From contig CAMASM010000005.1 of the NCBI GenBank assembly GCA_945860985.1, positions 1 to 37,394 of the forward strand: 37,394 bases of DNA. The letters are read 5' to 3'. Made by a program: the position numbers and the translations under genes. The first letter of the stretch is position 1. Every line of letters begins with the position of its first letter. The notes under the pieces were generated by a model that worked only from the letters and a program-made list of their open reading frames with translations, was not told where the DNA came from and ran no database searches. Of this stretch, positions 9,363-18,877 are shown piece after piece. This DNA comes from Candidatus Finniella inopinata (GTDB lineage: Bacteria; Pseudomonadota; Alphaproteobacteria; Paracaedibacterales; CAITNM01).

Positions 9363-10367
9363 ATGGGATATAGCATCGCCATTGATGCCATGGGAGGCGA
9401 TGGCGCCCCACAGGTAGTTTTTGATGGTATTGCTGAGTTTATTAAAACTCACCCAGATACAAAGGCTAATTTTTTAGTGTTTGGCCAGGAAAATTTAGTT
9501 AAACCTTTTTTGATTCCATCTTTAGCTAAACATGTTACCATTCATAATGCAGAAGAAGTAGTTACCGGAGAAACAAAGCCAGCCGCTGCTGTTCGCATGG
9601 GGCGCAAAACTAGTATGGCAATGGCTATTGATGCGGTAAACAACGGAATGGCTGAGGCGGTTGTCTCTGCTGGTAATACTGGTGCCTTTATGGCTCTGTC
9701 AAAAATCATTTTAAAAACTTTTGAAGGCATTGACCGTCCTGCTATACCAGCGCTTATCCCAAGTGATAAGGGTTGTACATTAGTGCTAGACCTTGGTGCA
9801 AATATTGAATGTAGCGCTGAAAACCTCGTGCAGTTTGCTGTAATGGGTTCTGTTTATATGCGTACGCTAATGAACATTGCTGAACCAAGCGTAGGCATTC
9901 TTAACGTAGGTAGCGAAGACCTTAAGGGCAATCAAGTTGTTCAAGCAGCAGCCAATTTTTTACGCGACCATCCATTAGTTAATTTCTATGGATTTGTTGA
10001 GGGTGATGACATTACTAAAGCAACAGTTGATGTCGTTGTTACCGACGGGTTTACTGGAAATATCGTTTTAAAAGCAATTGAAGGCACTGTTAGATTATTT
10101 GCAAGGCAATTAAAGAAAAGCTTAAGTGAGAATGTATTAAGTAAACTTGGTGCGCTAATTGCTCAGCCATCTCTTGCCTCTTTCAAGCGTTTTGTGGATC
10201 CAAGACTTTACAACGGCGCTATGTTTTTGGGTTTGCGTAAAATTGTAATTAAAAGCCACGGTGGGACCGATGGTGTTGGCTTTGCAACCGCCATTAAAGT
10301 TGCCGATGAGCTAGTACAGCGCAACGTAATACTAGATCTTCAAGCTGGGCTTGAAGGTATTCAATAA
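9363..10367 (+). CDS. plsX: Phosphate acyltransferase PlsX
   Basis: IAIDAMGGDGAPQVV, SAGNTGAFMAL, DGFTGNIVLKAIEG. Confidence 0.96.
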   Translation: MGYSIAIDAMGGDGAPQVVFDGIAEFIKTHPDTKANFLVFGQENLVKPFLIPSLAKHVTIHNAEEVVTGETKPAAAVRMGRKTSMAMAIDAVNNGMAEAVVSAGNTGAFMALSKIILKTFEGIDRPAIPALIPSDKGCTLVLDLGANIECSAENLVQFAVMGSVYMRTLMNIAEPSVGILNVGSEDLKGNQVVQAAANFLRDHPLVNFYGFVEGDDITKATVDVVVTDGFTGNIVLKAIEGTVRLFARQLKKSLSENVLSKLGALIAQPSLASFKRFVDPRLYNGAMFLGLRKIVIKSHGGTDGVGFATAIKVADELVQRNVILDLQAGLEGIQ

Positions 10368-11344
10368 TGCAATTGTTTAGAAGCGTTGTTCGTGGTGTAG
10401 GTGGCTATTTACCATCTAAATGCATTAAAAATTCCGATTTAGAAAAAAGCTTATCAACAACCGATGCTTGGATTGTCGAACGCACCGGCATGAAGCAGCG
10501 TTACGTGATTGAAGGCAGTCAGAACACTTCTGATTTAGCAAGCGAAGCTGCCAAAATTGCTTTGGCTAATGCTAAAATTGATGCAAGCGATATTGATTTA
10601 ATTGTAGTTGCAACAGTCACCCCAGACCACCCATTTCCAGCAACAGCTGCGCGTGTACAAGCAAAAATTGGCGCCCACAAGGCTTTTGCTTTCGACGTAA
10701 ATGCTGTTTGCTCCGGTTTTATTTACGCCCTTTCAGTGGCAGATCAATACCTTAAGACCGGTATGGCTAAACGCGCATTAGTAATTGGTGCTGATGCCAT
10801 GTCAAAAATTATCGATTGGAATGACCGAGCGACCGCCGTTTTATTCGGTGATGGCGCCGGTGCCTTGGTACTTGAAGCAGTTGATAGTTCTCATGAAGAC
10901 TATAATCGTGGTATTCAGTCTACCCATCTGTTTTCTAACGGATGCCAGTATGACCTATTGTATGTAGATACAGCCAATGCAAATGCAACGCAACCAGGGC
11001 ATGTTAGTATGCAAGGTCGTGAGATTTTTAAATATGCCGTTAAGCTTATTGGCGAGGCAGTTGAAACTGTTTTAAAAGAAAACAACATGACTATTGATGA
11101 TATAGATTGGTTCGTACCACACCAAGCAAACCTGCGTATTATTGAGGGCATTAGCGTACATTTTAAAATTCCTATGGAAAAAATGGTGGTAACGGTTGAT
11201 CGCCACTCTAATACCTCTGCCGCAACTATCCCTTTAGCGCTTTGGGAAGCAGTTAGTGATAATCGCATTCAAAAAAATCAAAGGGTAGTTTTAGAGGCCA
11301 TGGGCGGAGGACTAACCTGGGCTTCTGCACTGGTTAAGTGGTAG
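10367..11344 (+). CDS. fabH: Beta-ketoacyl-ACP synthase III
   Basis: GVGGYLPSK, DVNAVCSGFIYAL, WFVPHQANLRII, NTSAATIPLAL, GGGLTWAS. Confidence 0.97.
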   Translation: MQLFRSVVRGVGGYLPSKCIKNSDLEKSLSTTDAWIVERTGMKQRYVIEGSQNTSDLASEAAKIALANAKIDASDIDLIVVATVTPDHPFPATAARVQAKIGAHKAFAFDVNAVCSGFIYALSVADQYLKTGMAKRALVIGADAMSKIIDWNDRATAVLFGDGAGALVLEAVDSSHEDYNRGIQSTHLFSNGCQYDLLYVDTANANATQPGHVSMQGREIFKYAVKLIGEAVETVLKENNMTIDDIDWFVPHQANLRIIEGISVHFKIPMEKMVVTVDRHSNTSAATIPLALWEAVSDNRIQKNQRVVLEAMGGGLTWASALVKW

Positions 11345-11384
11345 TTGTGTTATCTAACCACGCTAATTCTTATAATTTTTCATC

Positions 11385-11891
11385 TTAATTTTTTACGAAA
11401 GGGCTTAAAAATGCACTCCATTTTCTTCTTTTTGGCAAAGAATTAAGAAAACTATTAACCGTTCGGGGAACTGTAATCTTTTCCCCTACTCTTAACCATA
11501 CTGGACACAATCCCGTTTCAAGCAAACTTTGAAGAGCATCTTTCTTAGAATCATAGTTACCTTTGGTATTATTCCTCACTAATATACCGCTAGATGAATT
11601 AGGAACACACCATGTTAATTTTACACAAACTCTTAAATTTCTCAGATGTGATATGGCGTTATATGAGAAGTATTCTAAATCTTCTTCGGCTTGCACTGTA
11701 TCATTGCCTTTGCAATAGTGTTCAAACACATCTAGCGCTAAAAAACATGAATAAGGAACAGCAGCACTACCAACCGCTGTAGATTCAGTAGATTCAGTAG
11801 ATTCATGTAAAATATCTTCCAATACAGAAGCATTTATCAGACAAGTGCCAAAAGCTGTGATTAAGACGGTTAAAATAATTAATTTTTTCAT
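11385..11891 (-). CDS. Secreted hypothetical protein with EST repeat
   Basis: Signal peptide MKKLIILTVLITAFGTCLINA; AAAGGAG RBS. Confidence 0.55.
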   Translation of the reverse strand: MKKLIILTVLITAFGTCLINASVLEDILHESTESTESTAVGSAAVPYSCFLALDVFEHYCKGNDTVQAEEDLEYFSYNAISHLRNLRVCVKLTWCVPNSSSGILVRNNTKGNYDSKKDALQSLLETGLCPVWLRVGEKITVPRTVNSFLNSLPKRRKWSAFLSPFVKN

Positions 11892-12167
11892 AAATATACT
11901 CCTTTACAAAAAGGATTAGATATTAATTTTTAAAAAAATAAACATAAGCAGCGTCAATTTTGATTATTAATTATATTAGTTAATTTATTATTGATATTTA
12001 ATAATATAACGTAGCAATGATGTCAGAATCTCGCAAGCCCCCTAAATAAGCTGATTGAGAAATAATTTATGTCTCATTCAATACGAACCCACGAGCGCTT
12101 TAAAATTCTTACGTTTTCTTCACCAGCAAACTAAGCTAAACTGCAAAAAAAAGATCAGGTTTTTACA

Positions 12168-12467
12168 ATGATAATTTTAGGACCATTACTGAACGTTATT
12201 TATGACTTGTTAGGTTTATATAAATTTTTGCTAATTGTTTATGTGATTTTAAATTTACTAGAATCATTTAACGTAATTAATAAATATAACACTGCAGTTT
12301 ATACCGTGCATAACTTTTTACAAAGCATTACAGAGCCAGTATTGGGGCCAATTAGGAGAATTATCCCACCAATTAGTGGGTGGGACCTATCACCAATGGC
12401 GTTGATTTTTGTGGTTTATTTTTTTCAAGGGGTGGTCTTGGAAATTATAAAAAGATTCCCATCTTAA
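12168..12467 (+). CDS. YggT family membrane protein
   Basis: TEPVLGPIRRIIPPISGWDLSPMALIFVVYFFQ. Confidence 0.85.
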   Translation: MIILGPLLNVIYDLLGLYKFLLIVYVILNLLESFNVINKYNTAVYTVHNFLQSITEPVLGPIRRIIPPISGWDLSPMALIFVVYFFQGVVLEIIKRFPS

Positions 12468-12485
12468 TAAGATGAAGGAGATACT

Positions 12486-12884
12486 ATGTTAAAACTTTTC
12501 GTTCCCACAAAAGCACCAAGTCACCGTCAAGAACGAGTGGCTGAGGAGTTACGTTTTTTGCTATGCCAAGTTATTCAAAAAGATAGTTTGCCTATTGAAC
12601 GTGACGAAGAAGATAATTTAATTAAACCAGAAGCACCAATTACAATAACACACTTAACTGTGTCGCCTGATCTGCGCCATGCCCAAATTGGTGTAATGCC
12701 ATTAGGTGGTATAGGAAAAGAAACAGCTGTAGAGTACATGAAAGCTAATGCGTGGTACTTGCGTACAGCTGTTGCAAAGCAACTAAAAACAAGGGTAACG
12801 CCGGAATTACGCTTTTATTTAGATGATCATTTTGACAAAGCCGCAAAAATTGACGCATTAATTGATAAAATTCACGACAAATAA
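12486..12884 (+). CDS. rbfA: Ribosome-binding factor A
   Basis: RQERVAEELRFLL...TVSPDLRHAQIGVMPLGG...RVTPELRFYLDDHFDKAAKIDALI. Confidence 0.9.
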   Translation: MLKLFVPTKAPSHRQERVAEELRFLLCQVIQKDSLPIERDEEDNLIKPEAPITITHLTVSPDLRHAQIGVMPLGGIGKETAVEYMKANAWYLRTAVAKQLKTRVTPELRFYLDDHFDKAAKIDALIDKIHDK

Positions 12885-12937
12885 TATCATTTTTGCTATT
12901 GTTGTTGTAATAAATAGATGCTAGCTTTCTAAGATGT

Positions 12938-14548
12938 TTGTTCCTTAGAAAGATTTTTATGATCAAGTTTATTGCGCTTTTCCTATTTATAAATATTATT
13001 TGTTCGGCTGCTTCTGTAGCGCATGTGCCTGTTGCACCAGATGAGTGCGTACTAGCAAGATCATTATCCCAATGGCTTGGAGTGAAAGTTACAATTGATG
13101 GCCAAAATTTAAGGTTTAGCGAAGAACAAACTAAGCTTGCAGCAGCTATAGCAAAATTAAGAGACTTTGATCAAATTCGCAGAGAATTTTTACCTGTTAA
13201 CCATGGAGCTGCAGCAATAAGATCAGTGGCTAAGCCACTGGGATCTTGGGAAGAATGCTTTGGAATTTTAGGCATTGATCCTACATCCGTACTGCTTTTC
13301 AATCTACAAGGCACAAAAGACATTGCAGGGGAACAGCTCATGATTCCTGCCGGAGATGATTTTAATGGATCAGTTGCAGATTTATATGTTAAAGCTCTTA
13401 TGAAGAATAGCATCTTTTTTAAATGGGTTGCTGATAATTTTAAAGAACAATTTATTGCAAGAGTTGATTCGGCTGAAGGAGCATCCTTAGCAATTCGTTA
13501 TGGATTATTAACTCAATTTCTTTACTTAGGTAAAATCGCAATCAGATCAAATGAAGGTAAGTATGATGAAGACGATGTCCAAGCGGAAGATGCTGATTGT
13601 TTTATACCAATACAAACAGTACTTAAAACTTTAGTTGCAGCTGGAAGCGGAAACGTCTCCTTAAAGCAAATTTCTGTAGATAAATTTAATGTTCAATTTG
13701 TATCTCTTGGTAATGAAGCAGGAAGTTCTTACCCAACTGTGGAATTCGTGCTTGATACTAGTTATAGCATGAGTGACGAAATTGCAATTATAAATAGAAC
13801 TATGCCTAAATTACTGCAACAACTTAGTTCTAGTTTTCCAAAAATCAGAGTTAGGATTTTTAGTTTTAATGACGCAAAAAAATTAGAAGCTGGATATGAC
13901 TTAGAGAAAAACCAACCAGTACCAGTATTTCGTGACCTTATAACTAGTGGAAGCACTAACTTAGGACATATTGTTAGAAGCATTCCTTTGAAAGAAGATG
14001 AGCAATCCAAAACGGTTGTCGCTTTTACAGATGGTCGCCATGAAAGCAACGAAAGTTTAGATTTTGCATTTGAAGCTTTGAAAGCTGCACAAATAAAAGG
14101 AAGGTTTGCTTTGCCCAGATTATTTAGAGTTGGACTAGGATCTAAGGAAAGCGAAAAATTTTTTAAAGATATGGCAGCAGCTATGTCTGGATTCTCATCC
14201 TATAGTGATTCAACAGAAGCATTTTGCCAAGATTTAGTAAAAGATATTGCAGATATTTCTAGACCAAGATCCGCTTTGTCATTACAGAGAGAAGGGCTTA
14301 CAGTAAGCGTGAATTGGATTCCCGTTGACCGACCAGGGTTATTTAAAACGTCCGCTATGGTTATTAAAGATGGAGATAGCATAGTAGATAGACACGGTAG
14401 TCATGTTGTAAGCCTTCCAAATGCTGCGGCCCAAATGGTTGTTCCAGTTTTAGATGCTGCTGCTGCAAAACGTGCAGCAAGAGAGAAATTATTAGCAGAA
14501 CAGAGAAGACTTGCAGAAGAGCTTGCTGCTCTGGGAGATGATGATTAG
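12938..14548 (+). CDS. Secreted von Willebrand factor type A domain protein (start may be 12968)
   Basis: Signal peptide; MIDAS-like VEFVLDTSYSMSDEI; SGSTNLGHIV; VVAFTDGRHES. Confidence 0.75.
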   Translation: MFLRKIFMIKFIALFLFINIICSAASVAHVPVAPDECVLARSLSQWLGVKVTIDGQNLRFSEEQTKLAAAIAKLRDFDQIRREFLPVNHGAAAIRSVAKPLGSWEECFGILGIDPTSVLLFNLQGTKDIAGEQLMIPAGDDFNGSVADLYVKALMKNSIFFKWVADNFKEQFIARVDSAEGASLAIRYGLLTQFLYLGKIAIRSNEGKYDEDDVQAEDADCFIPIQTVLKTLVAAGSGNVSLKQISVDKFNVQFVSLGNEAGSSYPTVEFVLDTSYSMSDEIAIINRTMPKLLQQLSSSFPKIRVRIFSFNDAKKLEAGYDLEKNQPVPVFRDLITSGSTNLGHIVRSIPLKEDEQSKTVVAFTDGRHESNESLDFAFEALKAAQIKGRFALPRLFRVGLGSKESEKFFKDMAAAMSGFSSYSDSTEAFCQDLVKDIADISRPRSALSLQREGLTVSVNWIPVDRPGLFKTSAMVIKDGDSIVDRHGSHVVSLPNAAAQMVVPVLDAAAAKRAAREKLLAEQRRLAEELAALGDDD

Positions 14549-14578
14549 TTTTTAATATTATTCATTATAATTTATTCG

Positions 14579-14607
14579 AAGTGACCGTTTGACGGTCACT
14601 TTTTTTA
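14579..14607 (+). terminator. Rho-independent terminator
   Basis: aagtgaccg-tttga-cggtcactt followed by T-tract. Confidence 0.85.
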
Positions 14608-14624
14608 TGTCTAAAATCAATTAC

Positions 14625-14775
14625 TTTTTGTGCTCGGGAATTCGGTTAAAATCCGAAGCTGCCCCCGCAACTGTAAGTTGGGAACGCATTTTAAAATACC
14701 ACTGGATTTAATCTGGGAAGGTAAAATGTCGTAGTGAACAACAAGCCAGGAGACCGGCAAAAAGAGTGTCACTTT
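14625..14775 (+). ncRNA. Cobalamin (B12) riboswitch
   Basis: GGGAATTCGGTTAAAATCCGAAGCTGCCCCCGCAACTGTAAG ... CTGGGAAGG ... AAGCCAGGAGACCGGC (B12 box). Confidence 0.95.
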
Positions 14776-14848
14776 TTTGTATCTCGGGGAGTAAGAGCAA
14801 AAGGATATCCCATGGGTGATGCACTTACCGTTAACCTATGGATGCCAA

Positions 14849-16618
14849 ATGCGAGCCATTTTGACTATTTTATATATATTTCCTTTAAGCGCTTCAAGTA
14901 CTCAGTTAGCCCCAATTGTAGTTAAAGCTAAAAAAGAAAAACCCATACAAACTTGGCAATTTATTGAATCGCAAACAATAGAACGTGCAACTACTCCAGG
15001 TTTTGAAGAACAACAATTAAAAAATATTCCAGGTGTTACTACAACAACGGCTGGAAACACTGGGCAACTTACAACCATTAGTATTCAAGGCGCTGCTTCA
15101 AAGTATACTAAAATTATGTGGAATGGGCTTAGCCTTAGTGAAGCAGAAGCTGATGCTGCACTTATACCATTATCCACCGGTAAAGTTGAGGTCATCAAAG
15201 GCATTCATTGTGCGCAGTACGGTAACGGGGCAATCGGTGGAATTGTGAATGTTGTGCCCTTCACTATGCCCTTGAAGCAAAATGGGGGTATTAAAATAAA
15301 TGCAGGGAATTATAGCCAAGGAACACATTTATGGTGGCAGCAAAATGTTAATGGATTTTCCATACAACAGCACATTGAATCTGATAGGTTTATTGGCAAA
15401 AATTCTATACCCACAAGGTATCAAACAAAATACCCAACTAATTTAAGGCAGCAAACTTCTAAACAATACTTTTTAAACAAGTTTGGATTTGAAAACCACC
15501 ATGTAAAATCTGCTCTGCAAATAGGACTTGTTAAACTAAGCTCGACTGCAAGCGATATATTTTATACACCCCCCCATGATTCCAGAGCAAAAAAAACACT
15601 ACAAATTTATAACTTGGAAATGGCAAGCAGATCTGAAATAGTTCAACCCTATTTAAAGATTTTAAATAGCAAAATTCACATGCAAGATTTTTCACCATAT
15701 CAAAATAATAACAGAACCGGTTCATTTGATAATACTAAGGCCAAGTTAGGTGTAAGTATTAAAAAGGATACTCTAACTTTTGAACCGGTAATTGAACACC
15801 ATGACGCAGTCTATAGATACAAACCAATCTCTAAAAAAAGCAGTGAATATGCATTTGCTCAAGGAATTCATCTAAACAAAAATAATATAATTTTTAAAAA
15901 CTGGGCACGACTGCACAAATACAATAATTTTAAAACAGCCACTGCCTTTAGTTCTAGCTTATTACTAAGTTATCAAGATACTGAATATTCATTTCACTTT
16001 GGTACAGGCTTTCGCTTGCCTGATTTATCTATGCTTAATAGCAATAGTGCTTTGAAAAAAGAAACAGCTATGGGGGGTAATTTTGGAGTCTCTCAAAAAA
16101 CCAAATTGGGAACATTTAAAGTGCTTTTATTTAAAACCGAATATAAACAACAGATGATTTTTAAAGGAGAAACCCCATTTAACATTAATAGCTCTCAGCA
16201 ACAAGGCGTTGAGTTGGGGTGGAAAAATCAAGTTGGAGCTTGGGGTGCAGAATTTTCATATCTGTACACAGAATCAGTAGAACTAAAACCACGCAAAAGG
16301 TTACTTAATATTCCCAGAACCAGTGGTAATGCGAAAATTTTTTACAAAAAAGATGACCTTAGTACCAGCTTAGGATTACGGTATACAGGCGAACAAATTC
16401 AATCTGATTTTGAAAGTGGAAAGCCAAATTTTGAAAATGCTCAGCCTATAAAACGTGGGGGATTTTCTGTCGTTTATGGAGATATTCAATATCAACTAAA
16501 TGCACGAACAACATGGATGCTGTCTATTGAAAATGCTTTAGCTAGATCAATTGAAAACCCCGTTGGCTACCGCAATCCAGGTTTTCAAATTAGTTCAGGA
16601 ATAAGTGTAACATGGTAA
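14849..16618 (+). CDS. btuB: TonB-dependent vitamin B12 receptor (BtuB-like)
   Basis: Downstream of B12 riboswitch; plug domain VEVIKGIHCAQYGNGAIGGIVNVV; C-terminal beta-strand ISSGISVTW. Likely start ATG 14849. Confidence 0.85.
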   Translation: MRAILTILYIFPLSASSTQLAPIVVKAKKEKPIQTWQFIESQTIERATTPGFEEQQLKNIPGVTTTTAGNTGQLTTISIQGAASKYTKIMWNGLSLSEAEADAALIPLSTGKVEVIKGIHCAQYGNGAIGGIVNVVPFTMPLKQNGGIKINAGNYSQGTHLWWQQNVNGFSIQQHIESDRFIGKNSIPTRYQTKYPTNLRQQTSKQYFLNKFGFENHHVKSALQIGLVKLSSTASDIFYTPPHDSRAKKTLQIYNLEMASRSEIVQPYLKILNSKIHMQDFSPYQNNNRTGSFDNTKAKLGVSIKKDTLTFEPVIEHHDAVYRYKPISKKSSEYAFAQGIHLNKNNIIFKNWARLHKYNNFKTATAFSSSLLLSYQDTEYSFHFGTGFRLPDLSMLNSNSALKKETAMGGNFGVSQKTKLGTFKVLLFKTEYKQQMIFKGETPFNINSSQQQGVELGWKNQVGAWGAEFSYLYTESVELKPRKRLLNIPRTSGNAKIFYKKDDLSTSLGLRYTGEQIQSDFESGKPNFENAQPIKRGGFSVVYGDIQYQLNARTTWMLSIENALARSIENPVGYRNPGFQISSGISVTW

Positions 16619-17124
16619 AAATGCCGTATTTGTTTTTAGCATCTATTTGCTTGCATGGCTTTATGACATTTTTGTTAAAAGACAGTATTTGTCCCACAAG
16701 CCCAAGAAAGTTGCAAAAATTCGAGATAGCATTAATACCTTTACAAATAAATAAAAATATAAAAACCATAGAAAGTACAAGAAGTGTAAAAAAGAATATT
16801 GCAAATGTTGATAAAATCAAGAAAATAGAAGAAACTGCAAATACAAAAAATACTGAAAACAATAATATATCACCATCCGTAATTTATGGCCCCTACCCTA
16901 ATTATCCAGAGCATGCAAAAGCTAATGGCCAAGAAGGTGAGTTTTCAGTAACTCTAAAAGTAAATGCAGGCGGAAATGTTGAGCAGGTAATTATTGCAGT
17001 AGTACGTGGAGATTTAGCATGGTTTGAAACTGGCTTACTAAAAGTTTTCAAAACATGGAAATTTGCCACTTGTACAAAAAGCACAGATTTTTCCATACCA
17101 ATTGCATTTTTATTAGATGAATAA
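16612..17124 (+). CDS. TonB C-terminal domain protein (energy transducer-like)
   Basis: YPNYPEHAKANGQEGEFSVTLKVNAGGNVEQVII...FKTWKFA; overlaps btuB end. Confidence 0.8.
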   Translation: MVKMPYLFLASICLHGFMTFLLKDSICPTSPRKLQKFEIALIPLQINKNIKTIESTRSVKKNIANVDKIKKIEETANTKNTENNNISPSVIYGPYPNYPEHAKANGQEGEFSVTLKVNAGGNVEQVIIAVVRGDLAWFETGLLKVFKTWKFATCTKSTDFSIPIAFLLDE

Positions 17125-17203
17125 AGAAAAGTGCAAAACTCCAAAAGCTGTTTGTTAAAAAAACAGACTTATCAAGAATTGCACTTCGATCTTACAACAA
17201 AAA

Positions 17204-17761
17204 CTAACTCTTAGTACTGCCAAAAATACCTGAGAAACCTGCTCTGATACTATTCGTTAAAAGATTACCAACTTTTGTTGTTAGGGAATTTGTATAATAA
17301 CTAACATCTGGCAGATTCATCCATGCATAGCAAACAAGACCACTAACAACCATTGCTTGAGATGGTTTGTCAAAAACAAAACCTGTAAGCATCGAGTCAG
17401 CAACAAGAACTCCGCTAGCCACTAGCATCTTAACTGGAACTTCTTTACGAACCCTAGTTAAGAAGGAACCAACCATATCCATATTGTCCTTACTGAATAC
17501 GTAACCACAACCACGGCTAAATTCCCTTACAAAACCACCTAATCCCACTTCGTAAGCCTTATCAGCCACATCCACCAATTCCTTCTTGAGCTTTAACATA
17601 TTTTCATCATCTACTTTTGCAGTTTTTCTATCTTGTAGAACCTGACTTGCAGCTTCAGCAACCTCAGGATCAATACCTCCAACAGGGGCAGAACTAGAAG
17701 TCGCACTTACTAAAGTAAATGCAGAAAATGCTAAAACTATGAATTTTAATTGTAAGTTCAT
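17204..17761 (-). CDS. Secreted hypothetical protein
   Basis: Signal peptide MNLQLKFIVLAFSAFTLVSATSS; no recognised domain. Confidence 0.6.
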   Translation of the reverse strand: MNLQLKFIVLAFSAFTLVSATSSSAPVGGIDPEVAEAASQVLQDRKTAKVDDENMLKLKKELVDVADKAYEVGLGGFVREFSRGCGYVFSKDNMDMVGSFLTRVRKEVPVKMLVASGVLVADSMLTGFVFDKPSQAMVVSGLVCYAWMNLPDVSYYTNSLTTKVGNLLTNSIRAGFSGIFGSTKS

Positions 17762-17809
17762 ATAATCTCCACAAAAAATATTTACATACTTTATAATGCA
17801 TAAAAAAGG

Positions 17810-17827
17810 TTAATAAATAGTTAATTT
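17810..17827 (-). promoter_or_regulatory. Candidate shared dyad motif site (minus strand AAATTAACTATTTATTAA)
   Basis: About 48 bp upstream of the start codon of the 17204..17761 gene. Confidence 0.35.
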
Positions 17828-17973
17828 TGAACAATTTTTAAAATATAATTATTACAAAATATAACTTAAAATTAATAAGTGGCACGATTATCAACCACAC
17901 TGTACGTATTAACTATGGAAAATCGTAATATACATTACTCTTAAAAATATATTTTTTGATTAGTTTATTTCTC

Positions 17974-18233
17974 TGGGCTTGGGGGCCCACCTGGCCAAAA
18001 AATTGCGGTTCCCACCCCACCGCACACCACAACAAAACCATGCCGTTGCCCTGAATTTTGCCATGATATGGCTAAAACAGTGCATTCTTTACTTAAAGAT
18101 TTCGTCTTTAATCAAAGTTGTTATATACTCAGCCTACGATATCGGTAGGCCAGTATTATAACAAAACAGCTTTTGGAAAACTTTCCAAAAACAAGGCTAT
18201 CGCCTTTGGTTTCGGACCAGACTATTTCTGGTC
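17974..18233. other. Intergenic cluster of about 8 consecutive hairpins (candidate structured ncRNA or palindromic repeat block; strand unknown)
   Basis: Stems at 17974-17989, 18004-18024, 18060-18072, 18093-18111, 18120-18162, 18171-18190, 18193-18206, 18215-18233; the 5' part is GC-richer than its surroundings. Confidence 0.5.
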
Positions 18234-18379
18234 AGTCTTACCACCTAATATATAAAGTAACACTTAATTGTTAATAATTGGTTGACAATAATACTTGGAC
18301 TACTGTTTTCAAATATTATTAGGTTGAAAACTATCAGCTTCCAGGTAAACTAGAGCCGAAGGATTATTTTGTTAAAATT

Positions 18380-18862
18380 GTGAAAAAATTATTTATATTA
18401 ATGATGCTAATAGGTATAGGAGCCACGGAAGAAATGCCAAAAGCTCTTTTGGATAATATCCAAATTACAGCGGATAATATGCAATATGATCCATCTAATA
18501 AATCCGCTACCGCAAAGGGTAATGTTAAGCTTGTTTACATAATAAATAGTCTACCTGTTACCTTAACTTCCACTATCTTACACGCACAATTTGATGATTC
18601 AGGTAATCTAACCAATGTCACCGCTGAAGACAATGTCGAAATCACTTATGAGACATCTCATTTATACGCACAAACATGTACGCATGATTTTGATAAACAA
18701 AGTACAGTATGCACTGGACCAGATGTTATACTCACAAAAAATAACGATAAAATGCACGGAAACAAAGCAACCCTTGACACATCTACACAAGTTTTTACAA
18801 TGCATACAACTGGAAAAAATCAAGTAACTGGGATAATTCACCCAGCGCCCCCGACTAAATAG
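18380..18862 (+). CDS. lptA: LPS transport periplasmic protein LptA (OstA-like)
   Basis: Signal peptide; ITADNMQYDPSNKSATAKGNVKLVY; adjacent to lptB. Confidence 0.85.
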   Translation: MKKLFILMMLIGIGATEEMPKALLDNIQITADNMQYDPSNKSATAKGNVKLVYIINSLPVTLTSTILHAQFDDSGNLTNVTAEDNVEITYETSHLYAQTCTHDFDKQSTVCTGPDVILTKNNDKMHGNKATLDTSTQVFTMHTTGKNQVTGIIHPAPPTK

Positions 18863-18877
18863 AAAGAGAAGGCTACC

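Noticed and set aside
11780-11812. 9-bp tandem repeat (gattcagta x3; EST-EST-EST) in the 11891 gene as phase-variation locus
   Set aside because: Repeat unit is a multiple of 3, so copy change would not switch the frame, and only three units are present
14816-14848. Upstream GTG/ATG start of the btuB ORF
   Set aside because: Signal peptide fits better from ATG 14849; the upstream codons lie in the riboswitch expression-platform region
17979-18161. 60 aa ORF in the hairpin block
   Set aside because: No RBS or recognisable protein; explained better by structured GC-rich DNA
17974-18233. Assigning the hairpin block to tmRNA, RNase P RNA, SRP RNA or 6S RNA
   Set aside because: No conserved cores (tRNA-like end/tag, GGAAAGTCC/ACAGAA, GGAAGGAAGCA, or 5'-3' end pairing) found on either strand by eye
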